From assembly GCA_910578345.1 (NCBI GenBank), contig CAJTRA010000001.1:106115-170114 (forward strand): a stretch of 64,000 nt of DNA, read 5' to 3'. Below the pieces are notes generated by a model. That model was not told the DNA's origin and did not search any database. It worked only from the letters and a program-made list of their open reading frames with translations. This document shows positions 17,256 through 26,912 of the stretch, piece after piece (the first letter of the stretch is position 1; the number at the start of each line of letters is the position of its first letter). Both the position numbers and the translations under genes were made by a program. The DNA comes from an uncultured Lachnospiraceae bacterium. Lineage in GTDB: Bacteria > Bacillota > Clostridia > Lachnospirales > Lachnospiraceae.

Positions 17256-18797
17256 CTATTCAATGCCGTCCCTGACATACATGGTGATCGTGCCGCAGTT
17301 GATCTCTTCGAAATCATGCAGGTCAAGACTCGGCTCATAACACCAGTGCCGGTCCTCCTGATTATACATCACAACAACATCGATCTCCTCAAACGCCGCC
17401 TGTTCGTCCTCTCTTGGACCGAACGAGCGGTTGATCTTATGTTCCTCTTCTTCCCAGTAGAAAACCTCATCATACCCGTGAAGCCGGAACCAATAATACA
17501 TGGTTCTGTTCCCTTCCAGATTCGGCGCGAAGCAGGACAGTACTTTCCGGTCCGTTCCCTGCACCAGCTCAAGTGTAGACTCCATCATCGTCTTAATACT
17601 CTCACCCCGGTAAGTAAAATACGCCGCCTCCCGCAGCACTACCCTCCCATGCGCCGCCAGCATCAATAGCAGACACAAAAGATAGGCAACCCTTCTCTTT
17701 CCACTCAAAGGTCTGAAATTACATCCGACAACCACGAAGAAGAACGCAAATCCCAGTACGCAAGGCAGCAGATACCGCTCTGTCATGGAAGTCTTGCTGT
17801 AACTGATGCACTGAGGTACAACGACCGCCAGCGTGAGCAGGATCTCCCAGCCCAGTTTCTTAAACTGTTCCCAGTAAGTCAGGAAAATCAGACACAGTAC
17901 GAACCCGAATCTCACATACCATTTCAGATCCGTATGCGCCGCCAGGCTCCACGCCTGCACATACTGTTCCATCGTGACGCTCTCGTCCAGTCCCACATAA
18001 GAATAATTATTCGTACCGATCACAAACACGATCAGAACCATTTCCACTGCGAAAATAAACCCCAGTGTGAGAAGATAAGGCAGTCTGCGTTTCACCGCCT
18101 CCCACAGGTGCAGAAACGTCACTTTCTTTCCCTGCATTTCCTCATACAACACATAAAGACCAACGAAAGGCAGCGTCAGGATAAAGGGCTCCTTGTACAC
18201 CGACATAAGGAAAAAGGCTCCTATGCTGGCAAAAGAATACCATTTACGCCCTGTCCTGAGCCATTTAAGCAATAAATAAAATCCCAGTGCAAACATCATG
18301 ATGTCATAGGATTCCTGCGGCCCTAACTTCCACCAGACCGCCGACTGATATCCCACGAGCACGGTCGTCGCAAAGAGCGCCGCATAGACCATGTTGCATT
18401 TCATCTGCCTGGCACAATAATAGAGCAGCACAAGCGCTGCCACAATCTCTGCCGCCTTAATAACTGACATGGCTGTCAGATTAATGCCGAACACAGCGGC
18501 CATCAACACCCGGTTAATATAATACAGCGGCCGAAACCGCATGGTAAGATCATAGCCTACCGCTTCCCCAAGGCAATCCCAGAGACTTCGCCCTTCCAAT
18601 GTCATCCAGTCCACGTATTTCGCAAACTCCCAATCGTCCACCAGATGAAAGCCGGACGTCAACGTTCCCATAACTGTTACAACCCCGAACACGAGCGCCG
18701 CAAAGAGACCCCACACAAGAACCGCCTCTTTCTTCCTGCCAAGTTTCTCCAGCCAACAATAGAATTCCTGTACTCTGCTGATGATCCGATCCGCCAT
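17256..18797 (-). CDS. GT-C-type polytopic membrane protein
   Basis: 513 residues: about eleven helices followed by a soluble domain of about 110 residues. The first external loop carries HLVDDWEF (D54, D55, E57) and, further on, RFRPLYYI, typical of GT39-like GT-C enzymes that use polyprenyl-phosphate sugars. It probably decorates a glycan on the outer face of the membrane. The start has only a weak site (AACAGGC), suggesting translation depends on the upstream ACP gene 77 bases away. Last gene of the FkbH-ACP operon. Its stop is 7 bases from that of the convergent VOC gene. Confidence 0.75.
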   Translation of the reverse strand: MADRIISRVQEFYCWLEKLGRKKEAVLVWGLFAALVFGVVTVMGTLTSGFHLVDDWEFAKYVDWMTLEGRSLWDCLGEAVGYDLTMRFRPLYYINRVLMAAVFGINLTAMSVIKAAEIVAALVLLYYCARQMKCNMVYAALFATTVLVGYQSAVWWKLGPQESYDIMMFALGFYLLLKWLRTGRKWYSFASIGAFFLMSVYKEPFILTLPFVGLYVLYEEMQGKKVTFLHLWEAVKRRLPYLLTLGFIFAVEMVLIVFVIGTNNYSYVGLDESVTMEQYVQAWSLAAHTDLKWYVRFGFVLCLIFLTYWEQFKKLGWEILLTLAVVVPQCISYSKTSMTERYLLPCVLGFAFFFVVVGCNFRPLSGKRRVAYLLCLLLMLAAHGRVVLREAAYFTYRGESIKTMMESTLELVQGTDRKVLSCFAPNLEGNRTMYYWFRLHGYDEVFYWEEEEHKINRSFGPREDEQAAFEEIDVVVMYNQEDRHWCYEPSLDLHDFEEINCGTITMYVRDGIE

Positions 18798-18874
18798 GCC
18801 TGTTTATACCAACTTTCTTCTTACTCTGAAGCATCTCATATCCTATCGATAACGACACGATAACTTCCATACCG

Positions 18875-19117
18875 CTACCCGATCTTGCTCATAATGATAT
18901 CTGCCATTTCACCCACATTCTTCATAGAGACCACCTGTCCCATATTAAACTTCATGCCAAACTCCTGCTCCACTGCCGCCAGAAGATTGATATGCTCCAG
19001 AGAATCCCACTCCTCAATATCATCTGCCGTCGTCGCATCCGACACCGTGATCTCCTCGTCGTCAAAGACATCCCTGAATACTTCGTTTAACTTTTCAAAT
19101 ACTTCTTCTCTGCTCAT
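18875..19117 (-). CDS. Acyl carrier protein
   Basis: 80 residues, acidic and helical, with the phosphopantetheine attachment motif EWDSLEHINLL; the modified serine is S39. GGAG lies 7 bases before the ATG. It sits directly downstream of an FkbH-like HAD-IIIC protein, which in polyketide systems loads a glyceryl unit from 1,3-bisphosphoglycerate onto such a carrier. It would be a dedicated carrier, not the fatty-acid ACP, judged only from context. A second carrier protein is encoded at 57307. Confidence 0.9.
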   Translation of the reverse strand: MSREEVFEKLNEVFRDVFDDEEITVSDATTADDIEEWDSLEHINLLAAVEQEFGMKFNMGQVVSMKNVGEMADIIMSKIG

Positions 19118-19192
19118 CGCTTTTCTCCATTTTCTTTTCTGTTAAATTATCACTTCGCTAAGATCCCGCTTATTATGATAATATCTTTTCCA

Positions 19193-20992
19193 CTATTTGG
19201 CAACCACTGCTTCCACCTCGATCACCGCATTCTTCTTCTCATAGTCTTCCCCGATCTCGAATTTCCAGCAGCTACTGCCCTCCTCATCCTCACGAATCTT
19301 CACAAACCCCAAAGATGCATAGAACTCCTTCACCATGCCATTCTTCGCCGTCGGATAATAATAGCCATAGATCGTACCGATCCCGCACGCCTGGCAGGCT
19401 TCCACCACACTGTCCATCATAGCGTATTCCATATCCCGCTTTAACACCCGGCAGCTCATCAGCCATAAATCCAAATGCAGCGCGCCTGCCGCCGCATCCT
19501 TCCTGCCAATCACAACAGAAACGACACCATTGTCACCAAACTTGTCCTCCAGTTTTCCGTATCGTGTAAGATAATCCTTTGCCGCCGCAAACTGCTCGAT
19601 CTCACTCTGTGTGCATCGTTTGGTGGTCAGATTGAACTGATTGCTCTTGTTCGTAAGCTGGGCGATCCGCGCCATATACATAGGTTCAAACGGCCTGATC
19701 GTCCCTTTCATCTGCAAGGAGCGCAAGTATTCCCGATAATCGCCGAAGCTGCTTTGCTGTCTCTGCCTTTCCAGATTCGCCTTATACATCTCGTTGCGCT
19801 TCCTGTCATCTTCTGACAGTTCTGTCACTTCAAAAAAACCCGCATGATCCAGTACCCGGATGTACTGTTCCGGCGTACCGATCGCCGGCACTGCCACGCC
19901 CGGCACCTGCGCCGCCACGATCTCCCTTTCTGCAGGATTGTCGTCTACAAATACCAGGCTGTCCGGCAGCACATTCATCTCACTGGCGATCTCCACGATA
20001 TTTTTACTCTTGGGCTCCCAGTTTGCCTTGATCAGAATGAAGTCATCCGGCTTCAAAATCCCTTCCGGATGCTCCAAGCCGGCCACCGCATTCTCATATT
20101 CATTTTTGGAATTGATATTGAGCATCACGCCGATCTCTTTCTGTGCTTTGAGATAACGCTGAAACTCCGCATAGACCTGTCCCATCGAAGTCTCCTGTCC
20201 GATCTCCAGGTTCTCTACGCCGTCATCCCCCACGATACCGCCCCAGAGCGTATTGTCCAGATCCAGTACCAGAGATTTCTTATTCTTGCCAAAGACCGCC
20301 TTGATGATATTGGACAGACTGTAGGCAAACGCCGGGATGGCCTGCATACACATAGCATACTTATACATATGCCAGTAAAAGGGATCCGCCCACTTGTCCA
20401 GTCCATACGCTGCCGCCTGATAGTTGATGTCGTGAATATAGAATCCTGTATGTTCTCTCGCATACTGATAGAATTTCTCATTGAGCCTGTTTAGAAAACT
20501 GATCCGCCCCTGCACATAGACCGCTTCCTGGTTGCCAAACACCCGATAGAACGGATACTCAAAGTTATTCTGTATCACCGGGCAGTGATACTTGTCCGCG
20601 ATCTTCTCCCACAACGCCCGGAAATGCTCATACTGTTCCTCCAGCAAAGCGTCAATCTGCTCCGCCTGCTCTGTCACTGCCGGATAGGAGGTAACGTTAC
20701 GGTTAGACGTATGAATATAGATCAAATCCGGCGCAAATGCCACAAGCTCCGGATTGTCAAACATCACATCCTGCCAGTACTGCGCATATTCCGATTCATA
20801 GAACTGCGGCCTGATTCCCTGATCTAAGAGAAACAGCTCCAAAACCCTGATGATATCATGTGTCGTACTGCCGCCCAGCACCGCGATCTTCTTTGTAAGG
20901 AAATCCGTTCTGCTCTCCAATAACTGTTTTTTCAGCTTCTTCGATTTCTTCAAGATAAATTCACTGTCAAAGGGGTACTCTAATTCTTGCAT
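19193..20992 (-). CDS. FkbH-like HAD-IIIC phosphatase/acyl-loading protein
   Basis: 599 residues in three parts. Residues 35-230 look SGNH-like (VLGGSTTHD at the start). Residues 238-400 form the HAD-IIIC domain with motif I DLDNTLWGG (nucleophile D244, D246) and a motif-III region FVDDNPAERE. Residues 430-580 resemble a GNAT-like domain with the LMSCRVLKRD segment common in FkbH proteins. FkbH enzymes dephosphorylate 1,3-bisphosphoglycerate and transfer the glyceryl group to an ACP; the ACP is the next gene. No hydroxyacyl-ACP dehydrogenases are nearby, so the product could stay glyceryl-ACP or another C3 acid (inference). GGGAGG precedes the ATG. Confidence 0.85.
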   Translation of the reverse strand: MQELEYPFDSEFILKKSKKLKKQLLESRTDFLTKKIAVLGGSTTHDIIRVLELFLLDQGIRPQFYESEYAQYWQDVMFDNPELVAFAPDLIYIHTSNRNVTSYPAVTEQAEQIDALLEEQYEHFRALWEKIADKYHCPVIQNNFEYPFYRVFGNQEAVYVQGRISFLNRLNEKFYQYAREHTGFYIHDINYQAAAYGLDKWADPFYWHMYKYAMCMQAIPAFAYSLSNIIKAVFGKNKKSLVLDLDNTLWGGIVGDDGVENLEIGQETSMGQVYAEFQRYLKAQKEIGVMLNINSKNEYENAVAGLEHPEGILKPDDFILIKANWEPKSKNIVEIASEMNVLPDSLVFVDDNPAEREIVAAQVPGVAVPAIGTPEQYIRVLDHAGFFEVTELSEDDRKRNEMYKANLERQRQQSSFGDYREYLRSLQMKGTIRPFEPMYMARIAQLTNKSNQFNLTTKRCTQSEIEQFAAAKDYLTRYGKLEDKFGDNGVVSVVIGRKDAAAGALHLDLWLMSCRVLKRDMEYAMMDSVVEACQACGIGTIYGYYYPTAKNGMVKEFYASLGFVKIREDEEGSSCWKFEIGEDYEKKNAVIEVEAVVAK

Positions 20993-21061
20993 ACAAACCT
21001 CCCTGATGCCGCTTTCGCGTTTTCCATGTTGTTCTCACGCCTATCATATCATATTATATCC

Positions 21062-21090
21062 TTGTTTTTCCATATCCATAATGCTAGAAT
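21062..21090 (+). promoter_or_regulatory. Promoter for the polytopic protein at 21199
   Basis: TTGTTT (21062-21067), a 17-base spacer and TAGAAT (21085-21090). The leader to the ATG is about 100 bases and contains a small perfect inverted repeat, CGCAGCAA-G-TTGCTGCG, near 21134-21150. Confidence 0.5.
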
Positions 21091-21198
21091 ATGGATTGAC
21101 CGTAACAGTACATGGCCAAACCGGCCGCGAACTGTCACGCAGCAAGTTGCTGCGCCAAGCATGGTTTCATTGAAGCAGAAAGGAAGCATACCCCCAAT

Positions 21199-23496
21199 AT
21201 GACAGCAAGATCAGACAAAACTCCTTTACGCCCCATCGTATCTATCTTCCTCTTCCATCTCGTCCTTTTTCTGATCGCATGGAGCAATTATAGAGAAGAT
21301 ACAAATCTGCGTGTGATATCCTTATCAGATCTGCAGCTTTATCCCGGTGCAGAATCCATCGTGTCTCTTCCGGATGCAGAAGATCCTTATGGCAGTATCG
21401 TCATCGGCGAAGAAGGCGGAAACGCCTACCAGGGACCGGTCTTAGTCGGCCCCTATATCTCGATCGCGCCCGGCGAATATGATCTTCACATTTCTTACGA
21501 AGCTTCCGGCGCAGACGCAGTATGCGAAGTGTACAGCAGTTCCCTGATCCAGGAAGATAACTTTGCCGGAGCTGTCCTCGCATCAGCTACTCTGCCTGCC
21601 GGGAGCGATTCGTGCACGATCCATTATACCGTTGAGAAGATGATCCGCAATGCGGAATTTAAATTCTACTATAACGGAGGAGAACTCCGGATTCATGCCA
21701 TCGAGAACCAGAACAGCAGAAATTTTTCGGATGCCTTTGTGGTTCTTTTTCTCTTCTGCATGTTTGAGCTGGCTGTCTTTGTGCTTATAAGGCGGTGCCG
21801 TGCCGCTGGCAGGAGCTTTATGCCTGTCTGGAATTTTGTCCTGTTGACCGCAGTGGCCCTGATCGCTACCATTCCCATCCTGAATGATTTTCAGGCCTCC
21901 GCCCATGACCTTCTCTTTCACTATTCCCGTATCAACGGCATCACAGACTGGCTGCGCAATCTGAGTTTCGACTATTCCACGATGCGGATCTCTATGGCGG
22001 AACATAACGGTTATGGCTATATCACCCCTATTATGTACCCACAGTTGTTCTTATATATTCCTGCTCTGCTGCGGCTGGCGGGCTGTTCCATGCTTCTTTC
22101 TTACAAAATACTGGTCTTCTTAGCTAACTGCGCCGCTGCCTATCTCGCTTTCTTTTCCTACGCGCGCATTTTCCAAAGCAGGCAGATCGGTCTCTTAAGC
22201 GCATCGCTCTACGTGCTGAATCTTTACCGTCTCGCCTCCATCTATACCCGCGGCGCGCTGGGCGAATTTCTGGCTATGGTCTTCCTGCCCCTGTTGTTTT
22301 ACGGCATATATGAGATCCTCTATGGCGACTGCAGACGCTGGCAGTATGCCTTTGTGGGCTTTAGCGGTATCATACAGAGTCACATCATAACCGTCGTGAT
22401 CGCTGCCGTATGCTGCTGCCTGGCGCTTGTCTTTGCCCTTCGGGAACTATATCACAACCAGAAGAGAGTTCTGTCGCTCTTGATTGCCGCAAGTGCCACT
22501 CTGTTTGCAAATTTATGGTTTATCGTACCATTTCTACAATATATGGGACTGGATCTGTCGGCAAACCAGCCCTCTTTCAGGCTGCATTATACGGGGGTTT
22601 ATCTCTCACAGATGTTCGCCTCCTTTGTCTCTAATGGCAGCACATTGCTTGAGACAGGCTCTACCGCCGGTGAAATGCCTCTCAGCGTCGGCACGATCGT
22701 TCTGATCGGCATGATCCTCTTTGTCAGTTATGCATTCGTTTCCAGGAAATTCTCCGGAAAATTACGTCAAAAGGGCATTTATTGTCTTGCCGCCGGTGTC
22801 GTGGCGCTCTTTGCCTCTTCCGTCTATTTTCCCTGGAATCCCATTCTGGCAACCAGCTTGGGAGAGCGTTTCAGTATTCAGTTTCTCTGCCGCCTCCTGC
22901 CCATCGCCAGCCTGTTCCTAAGTCCGGTGACAGCCATCGGTATGCGGTATACTCTATACGCAGTCACAGGACGCCGAAATCGTTTCTGTCTCCTTACTTT
23001 AGTATGCATCACTATTTTCTGTTCCTTCTACTCCATTGACTCCTGTCTGGATCAGGAAGGTATCTCCAAAGAATTCTGTGAGGTGATGGATACCGGGGAC
23101 GGTATGTATCTGCTTCGCGAGGCGGAACCATCAGCCGTCTCCTACGATGGACTGCTGCACGGCTCTGATGGCATGGAAATGCAGGTTCACAATTACCGCA
23201 AAGAATATGCCTCCCTGGAAGCGGATCTTACCATTACGGCTGTTGGAACAGATGCCTTTCTGGATCTTCCGTTCTTCTATTATCCACATTATCGTGTCAC
23301 AGACCAGAATGGACAGGAACTGCCTGTCACCCTTTCCCCGGAAGGGCTGCTGCGCATTACGCCCTCCGATGCGTTGACGCATATACAGGCGTCTTTTCAG
23401 GAGCCTCTCGCGTGGAAGATCTGTTCCCTTATCTCGTTCCTGTTCCTGCTCCTCTGGGGTGTCTATGAGATCAGAGTCTGCCGCCGGACAAACTAA
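21199..23496 (+). CDS. Large polytopic membrane protein, PTPS-related/YfhO-like GT-C
   Basis: About 765 residues: a signal anchor, an extracellular beta-rich domain of about 150 residues, some ten helices, then a C-terminal extracellular domain and a last helix before a basic tail. The motif AHDLLFHYSRI in the first large loop after the second helix resembles 6-pyruvoyl-tetrahydropterin-synthase-related membrane proteins and YfhO, which are GT-C-like. I chose the ATG at 21199 because the hydrophobic N-terminus follows directly. Its AGGAAG site is rather far away (13 bases), and an upstream ATG at 21112 has no site, so the start is uncertain. It probably transfers a lipid-linked sugar. Confidence 0.7.
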   Translation: MTARSDKTPLRPIVSIFLFHLVLFLIAWSNYREDTNLRVISLSDLQLYPGAESIVSLPDAEDPYGSIVIGEEGGNAYQGPVLVGPYISIAPGEYDLHISYEASGADAVCEVYSSSLIQEDNFAGAVLASATLPAGSDSCTIHYTVEKMIRNAEFKFYYNGGELRIHAIENQNSRNFSDAFVVLFLFCMFELAVFVLIRRCRAAGRSFMPVWNFVLLTAVALIATIPILNDFQASAHDLLFHYSRINGITDWLRNLSFDYSTMRISMAEHNGYGYITPIMYPQLFLYIPALLRLAGCSMLLSYKILVFLANCAAAYLAFFSYARIFQSRQIGLLSASLYVLNLYRLASIYTRGALGEFLAMVFLPLLFYGIYEILYGDCRRWQYAFVGFSGIIQSHIITVVIAAVCCCLALVFALRELYHNQKRVLSLLIAASATLFANLWFIVPFLQYMGLDLSANQPSFRLHYTGVYLSQMFASFVSNGSTLLETGSTAGEMPLSVGTIVLIGMILFVSYAFVSRKFSGKLRQKGIYCLAAGVVALFASSVYFPWNPILATSLGERFSIQFLCRLLPIASLFLSPVTAIGMRYTLYAVTGRRNRFCLLTLVCITIFCSFYSIDSCLDQEGISKEFCEVMDTGDGMYLLREAEPSAVSYDGLLHGSDGMEMQVHNYRKEYASLEADLTITAVGTDAFLDLPFFYYPHYRVTDQNGQELPVTLSPEGLLRITPSDALTHIQASFQEPLAWKICSLISFLFLLLWGVYEIRVCRRTN

Positions 23497-23556
23497 AAAA
23501 GCGAACAAGTTCGCCTTCTGATTCCATGTCCATCTGACGACGGACTTTCCTGTAAG

Positions 23557-23600
23557 GTAAAAAAGCGCTAAGGCGGCATCTTTTGCTTCCTTAGCGCTTC
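23557..23600 (-). terminator. Rho-independent terminator of the SGNH gene at 23617
   Basis: AAGCGCTAAGG (23563-23573) pairs with CCTTAGCGCTT (23589-23599). On the minus strand it is followed by six T residues. Confidence 0.85.
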
Positions 23601-23616
23601 TATGTTCTATTCTGTT

Positions 23617-24750
23617 CTATTCTTCCGGATAGAAATCTCCCATGATCAGCCGGATCGCGTAATCCGCGTACACTTTACGTCCTTCCGCAGTCAGATGGAT
23701 GCCGTCCTCCAGATACTTATCTGCCGTATAGGCGTCTATGCCGCTCTCCTCCATTGCATTATAGAACATAACGTTCTTTTCCTTGTTCTGCTCATAGACA
23801 TAGCCCGTACATCTGGAGAATTCCACCAGTGTACCATACCCATAATTCAGGCTGTAGGCGTCTCCCACAAAGGCATTCCCATTGTACACCTGACAGAAAT
23901 GCGGTGCGATCAGCAAGATCTTGGCATCCGGAAACGCATTCTGCAGCAATGTCACAGCCGTCATCAACGCTCCGGAATAAGTATGCACGTCGTCCACTCC
24001 TAATGTTTCCCCGTTCTCAAGATATCTGCTCTGCGGAATCTGCCGACTCAGGAAATCATTGATCCCATATTCGATTACAAAATAATCCGTCTTGCTGAAA
24101 TCACACTGTTTCAGAATCTCTCCGGCAGTGTAACCGTCAAAAATATCTGAATTGATGTTGCCCAGGATCGCATTCACCACGCCTAACAGACATCTGGAAT
24201 CCCAGGTGGCGAAATTATACTGCTCGTTGGGCAGAAGCGCCGCTGTCGTTCCTCCCATCGACATATTGTAAACTTTCGCGTTGCAGGCATCCGAGATCAG
24301 AGCGGCAACGCCATGATCTTCCCGCTCATTGTCTAAGATGCTGTCCCCCAGAAAGACCACCTGCATGTCATATTCCTTCTCATCTTCCTGTGCCGCCGCC
24401 TGCGATTCATCGCTTTCTGCTTTCGCCTCCACAGGCTCCTGACCGTCCTCAGACTGCTCCGTATTGGTCAGCGTCTTCTCCGGCTCGCTGCTGCCCTCCT
24501 GCTTCTCTCCTGCCTCCACAGGCTCCTGCGTCCCTACATTGGGATCCCCTTTCAGTTGATCCCACTCCGCTTTCAACTCCTGTACCGCCCGGTGATTTTC
24601 CTGCTCTAACGAAAGCCTCTCTTTCTGCATCCGGATCTGCGCCTGTCCATATAGGATCTCAATGATCGCAAGAATGCAGAAGCCGATCATCACCAGCAGC
24701 ATCAGATTTCCATTTCGTCTTCCTTTTCTCATATTCTCTCTGCCACTCAT
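23617..24750 (-). CDS. Membrane-anchored SGNH/GDSL hydrolase
   Basis: 377 residues: a membrane segment at about residues 16-36, a coiled and Glu/Ser/Gln-rich linker (to about 128), then the hydrolase domain. All catalytic blocks are present: VFLGDSILD (Ser), MSMGGTT, EYGINDF and DGIHLTAEG (Asp-His). It is the intact paralogue of the altered protein at 1362. It probably removes or transfers acyl groups on a surface glycan. The first ATG is used; the ATG six codons later (24732) has a comparable site. Monocistronic. Confidence 0.8.
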   Translation of the reverse strand: MSGRENMRKGRRNGNLMLLVMIGFCILAIIEILYGQAQIRMQKERLSLEQENHRAVQELKAEWDQLKGDPNVGTQEPVEAGEKQEGSSEPEKTLTNTEQSEDGQEPVEAKAESDESQAAAQEDEKEYDMQVVFLGDSILDNEREDHGVAALISDACNAKVYNMSMGGTTAALLPNEQYNFATWDSRCLLGVVNAILGNINSDIFDGYTAGEILKQCDFSKTDYFVIEYGINDFLSRQIPQSRYLENGETLGVDDVHTYSGALMTAVTLLQNAFPDAKILLIAPHFCQVYNGNAFVGDAYSLNYGYGTLVEFSRCTGYVYEQNKEKNVMFYNAMEESGIDAYTADKYLEDGIHLTAEGRKVYADYAIRLIMGDFYPEE

Positions 24751-24909
24751 CCTTTCTTATCCTGTCCTTTCTCATAAATCCGTACAGTGCGTCCCCTTGC
24801 AGCCTGACCTCCTAATATAACATACCACTTTTCTGTTTTTTTGAGTAGTTCCCTCTTTATTTATTAAAAAATCCTTCCATAAATCTTAAGAATTGGATTG
24901 TTTTTCTAT

Positions 24910-24939
24910 TTGTCACTGACCCTTATTATAGTATATAAT
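24910..24939 (+). promoter_or_regulatory. Promoter for the GT-C gene at 25077
   Basis: TTGTCA (24910-24915), an 18-base spacer and consensus TATAAT (24934-24939). The leader of about 130 bases contains a copy of the dispersed repeat at 25016-25030. The rest of the 326-base gap at 24751-25076 is AT-rich and otherwise without features I can name. Confidence 0.6.
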
Positions 24940-25015
24940 AAAAAATTGGAAATATTCACGGTATGCAAAGTCGCTAAAATAGCCGTTACCATCCACTGCC
25001 AATGTTATTAGGCTA

Positions 25016-25030
25016 TGCCAGGCGCGTCCG
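25016..25030 (+). repeat. Copy of the 15-bp dispersed repeat
   Basis: TGCCAGGCGCGTCCG, identical to 13349-13363 and one base different from the minus-strand copy at 9026-9041. It lies in the untranslated leader of the next gene. Confidence 0.45.
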
Positions 25031-25076
25031 TCATAACTTGATGTCATTGCTCCAATACAAAAGAAAGGATTCTGCC

Positions 25077-26900
25077 ATGTCATTTATCGTCCAGGGTTCC
25101 CAACCGACTGAGTCAACCACTCTGCTTTCCAGCAGCCAAAGACGCGAGAATCTGGCCCATTCCTCGTCCCCTTTTCTGTGGCGGCTCCTCTTTCTTATCT
25201 TTCTGGCAGCATTTTACTGCCTGGAAATCCTGTGGATCGGACCCGTGGATGGGATCAATGACGACTGGGGCATGTACAGTACCTTATCCGGCGCCTATCT
25301 GGGCTACCCGGAAGCGCATGTTCTCTTCTTTCTGTACCCGCTATCCTGGCTGCTCTCCCAGTTATATACACTGTGCAGTTTTCTTCCATGGTATGGATTA
25401 TTCATGCATCTTATACAGATTCTCTGCCTTTATGCAATTTATGACCGCAGTATGCAGTTATGGCAGCGTCATAACAGTACCGATTCCTTCTGGAAACCAG
25501 CGCTGACACTCTTAAGCATCCTTGTCTTTATTGTGAACTTAAACGTACTCACTGAGGCGCAGTATACCACTACCGCCGGTCTGGCGGCGGCAACCGCGCT
25601 CTTTAGTTTTGCGACCACGCGGAGCAATCTGCGGGTATCTTCCTTCCTGTTGGAAAATATTCCAACCTTCCTTTTCGCTTGGACGGCCTACAACATGCGT
25701 CAGAATATCCTTTATCTCATGCTGCCTGTGGCAGGCATGCTCTGGCTTGCCAAATGGCTTCATGCCTACAGAAACGGCTTCACCCAGATTGCCGGTAAGC
25801 TCTTTGGCTTTGCGTGCATTCTGTTTGCCGGAATGGGAATCTTATATGGAATCCATGCCGCCGCTTACCATGACTCCCAATGGTCCGATTTCCAACAGAT
25901 CAACCACTACAGAGAACGGGTTGGCGATTTCTATACCTGGCCGGAATATGATGAGTGTGCAGAATCGCTGACGGATTTGGGGATCACAGAGGAAGAATAT
26001 TATTACCGTCGGAATGGCGCGCCTCATATCGGCTACGGAATGTCTGTCGAAGACTGGAAGCAGATGCACGATATTGCCAGGGAGTGCTATCTGAAACGTA
26101 CCTCTTTCACGGAACGTGTAAAGAATGTCCTTACCGGGGGGATCCTTGTATTTTTCTACGAAGACGGTATGCAGCCTGCCAATCTGCTGGCCGGACTGCT
26201 GCTTCTCTTAACCCCCGTATTGATCTTACTGCAACACAATCACAGCGCCCTTGTCGTCTACCTGCTCTACCTGGTCGGACGCATCGTTAGCTGGGGATAT
26301 GTTCTGTACGAGGGCCGTTTTCCCAAGCGAATCATACAGCCCCTGATCACTGTGGACTATGTCATCCTGTTTGGCATCCTCCTGGCCTTTAATCTCCTCC
26401 GGCTGGAAAAGCCCAGACGGTATTTCATCATACTCCCCGTTGTGGCGGCTTTCTGCATCGCATCCGTGATCATAACGAAGAACAACGTGGACGCCAACTA
26501 TCATGCACACCAGGAGACCTGGAACCAGTTAAAAGATTACTGCCATTCCCATCCGGATCATCTCTATCTATGGACCTATGATTCCGGAACGCTGGAACAT
26601 TACTGCGAGTCGCCGTTTGATCTGACTCTGAATACTTATAACAATTTCATTTATACAAACTGGGGAGTCGTCTTAAATCCAAATACCATGACAAAACTAA
26701 AAAGACATGGCATCGAGGACTTCGGCCAGAGCCTTGCCCGCAATGACAACGTCCGCTTCCTCCTGCGGGATGCTCCCTACAACGAAGAACACCCTGTCAT
26801 CATGTACTATCGTCATACTTACAATATGACATGCGAAGCAGAAGACACTTTCACCGCCGGAGACACAACCTACATGGTATATCGGTTAAAACAAAAATGA
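25077..26900 (+). CDS. GT-C-type polytopic membrane protein
   Basis: 607 residues with about twelve helices and a soluble C-terminal domain of about 120 residues. The first external loop carries GINDDWGMY (D62, D63), matching the catalytic acid position of GT39-like GT-C glycosyltransferases. AAAGGA lies 8 bases before the ATG at 25077; an open frame to its left (from 25002) lacks a site. The gene has its own promoter and is convergent with the DUF6020 gene, only 12 bases between stops. A lipid-linked sugar donor is expected from the family; the acceptor is unknown. Confidence 0.75.
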   Translation: MSFIVQGSQPTESTTLLSSSQRRENLAHSSSPFLWRLLFLIFLAAFYCLEILWIGPVDGINDDWGMYSTLSGAYLGYPEAHVLFFLYPLSWLLSQLYTLCSFLPWYGLFMHLIQILCLYAIYDRSMQLWQRHNSTDSFWKPALTLLSILVFIVNLNVLTEAQYTTTAGLAAATALFSFATTRSNLRVSSFLLENIPTFLFAWTAYNMRQNILYLMLPVAGMLWLAKWLHAYRNGFTQIAGKLFGFACILFAGMGILYGIHAAAYHDSQWSDFQQINHYRERVGDFYTWPEYDECAESLTDLGITEEEYYYRRNGAPHIGYGMSVEDWKQMHDIARECYLKRTSFTERVKNVLTGGILVFFYEDGMQPANLLAGLLLLLTPVLILLQHNHSALVVYLLYLVGRIVSWGYVLYEGRFPKRIIQPLITVDYVILFGILLAFNLLRLEKPRRYFIILPVVAAFCIASVIITKNNVDANYHAHQETWNQLKDYCHSHPDHLYLWTYDSGTLEHYCESPFDLTLNTYNNFIYTNWGVVLNPNTMTKLKRHGIEDFGQSLARNDNVRFLLRDAPYNEEHPVIMYYRHTYNMTCEAEDTFTAGDTTYMVYRLKQK

Positions 26901-26912
26901 TATTCGGCTGCT

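Noticed and set aside
19844..20494. 216-residue plus-strand frame
   Set aside because: Antisense to the FkbH-like gene, whose motifs are clear; composition is that of a shadow.
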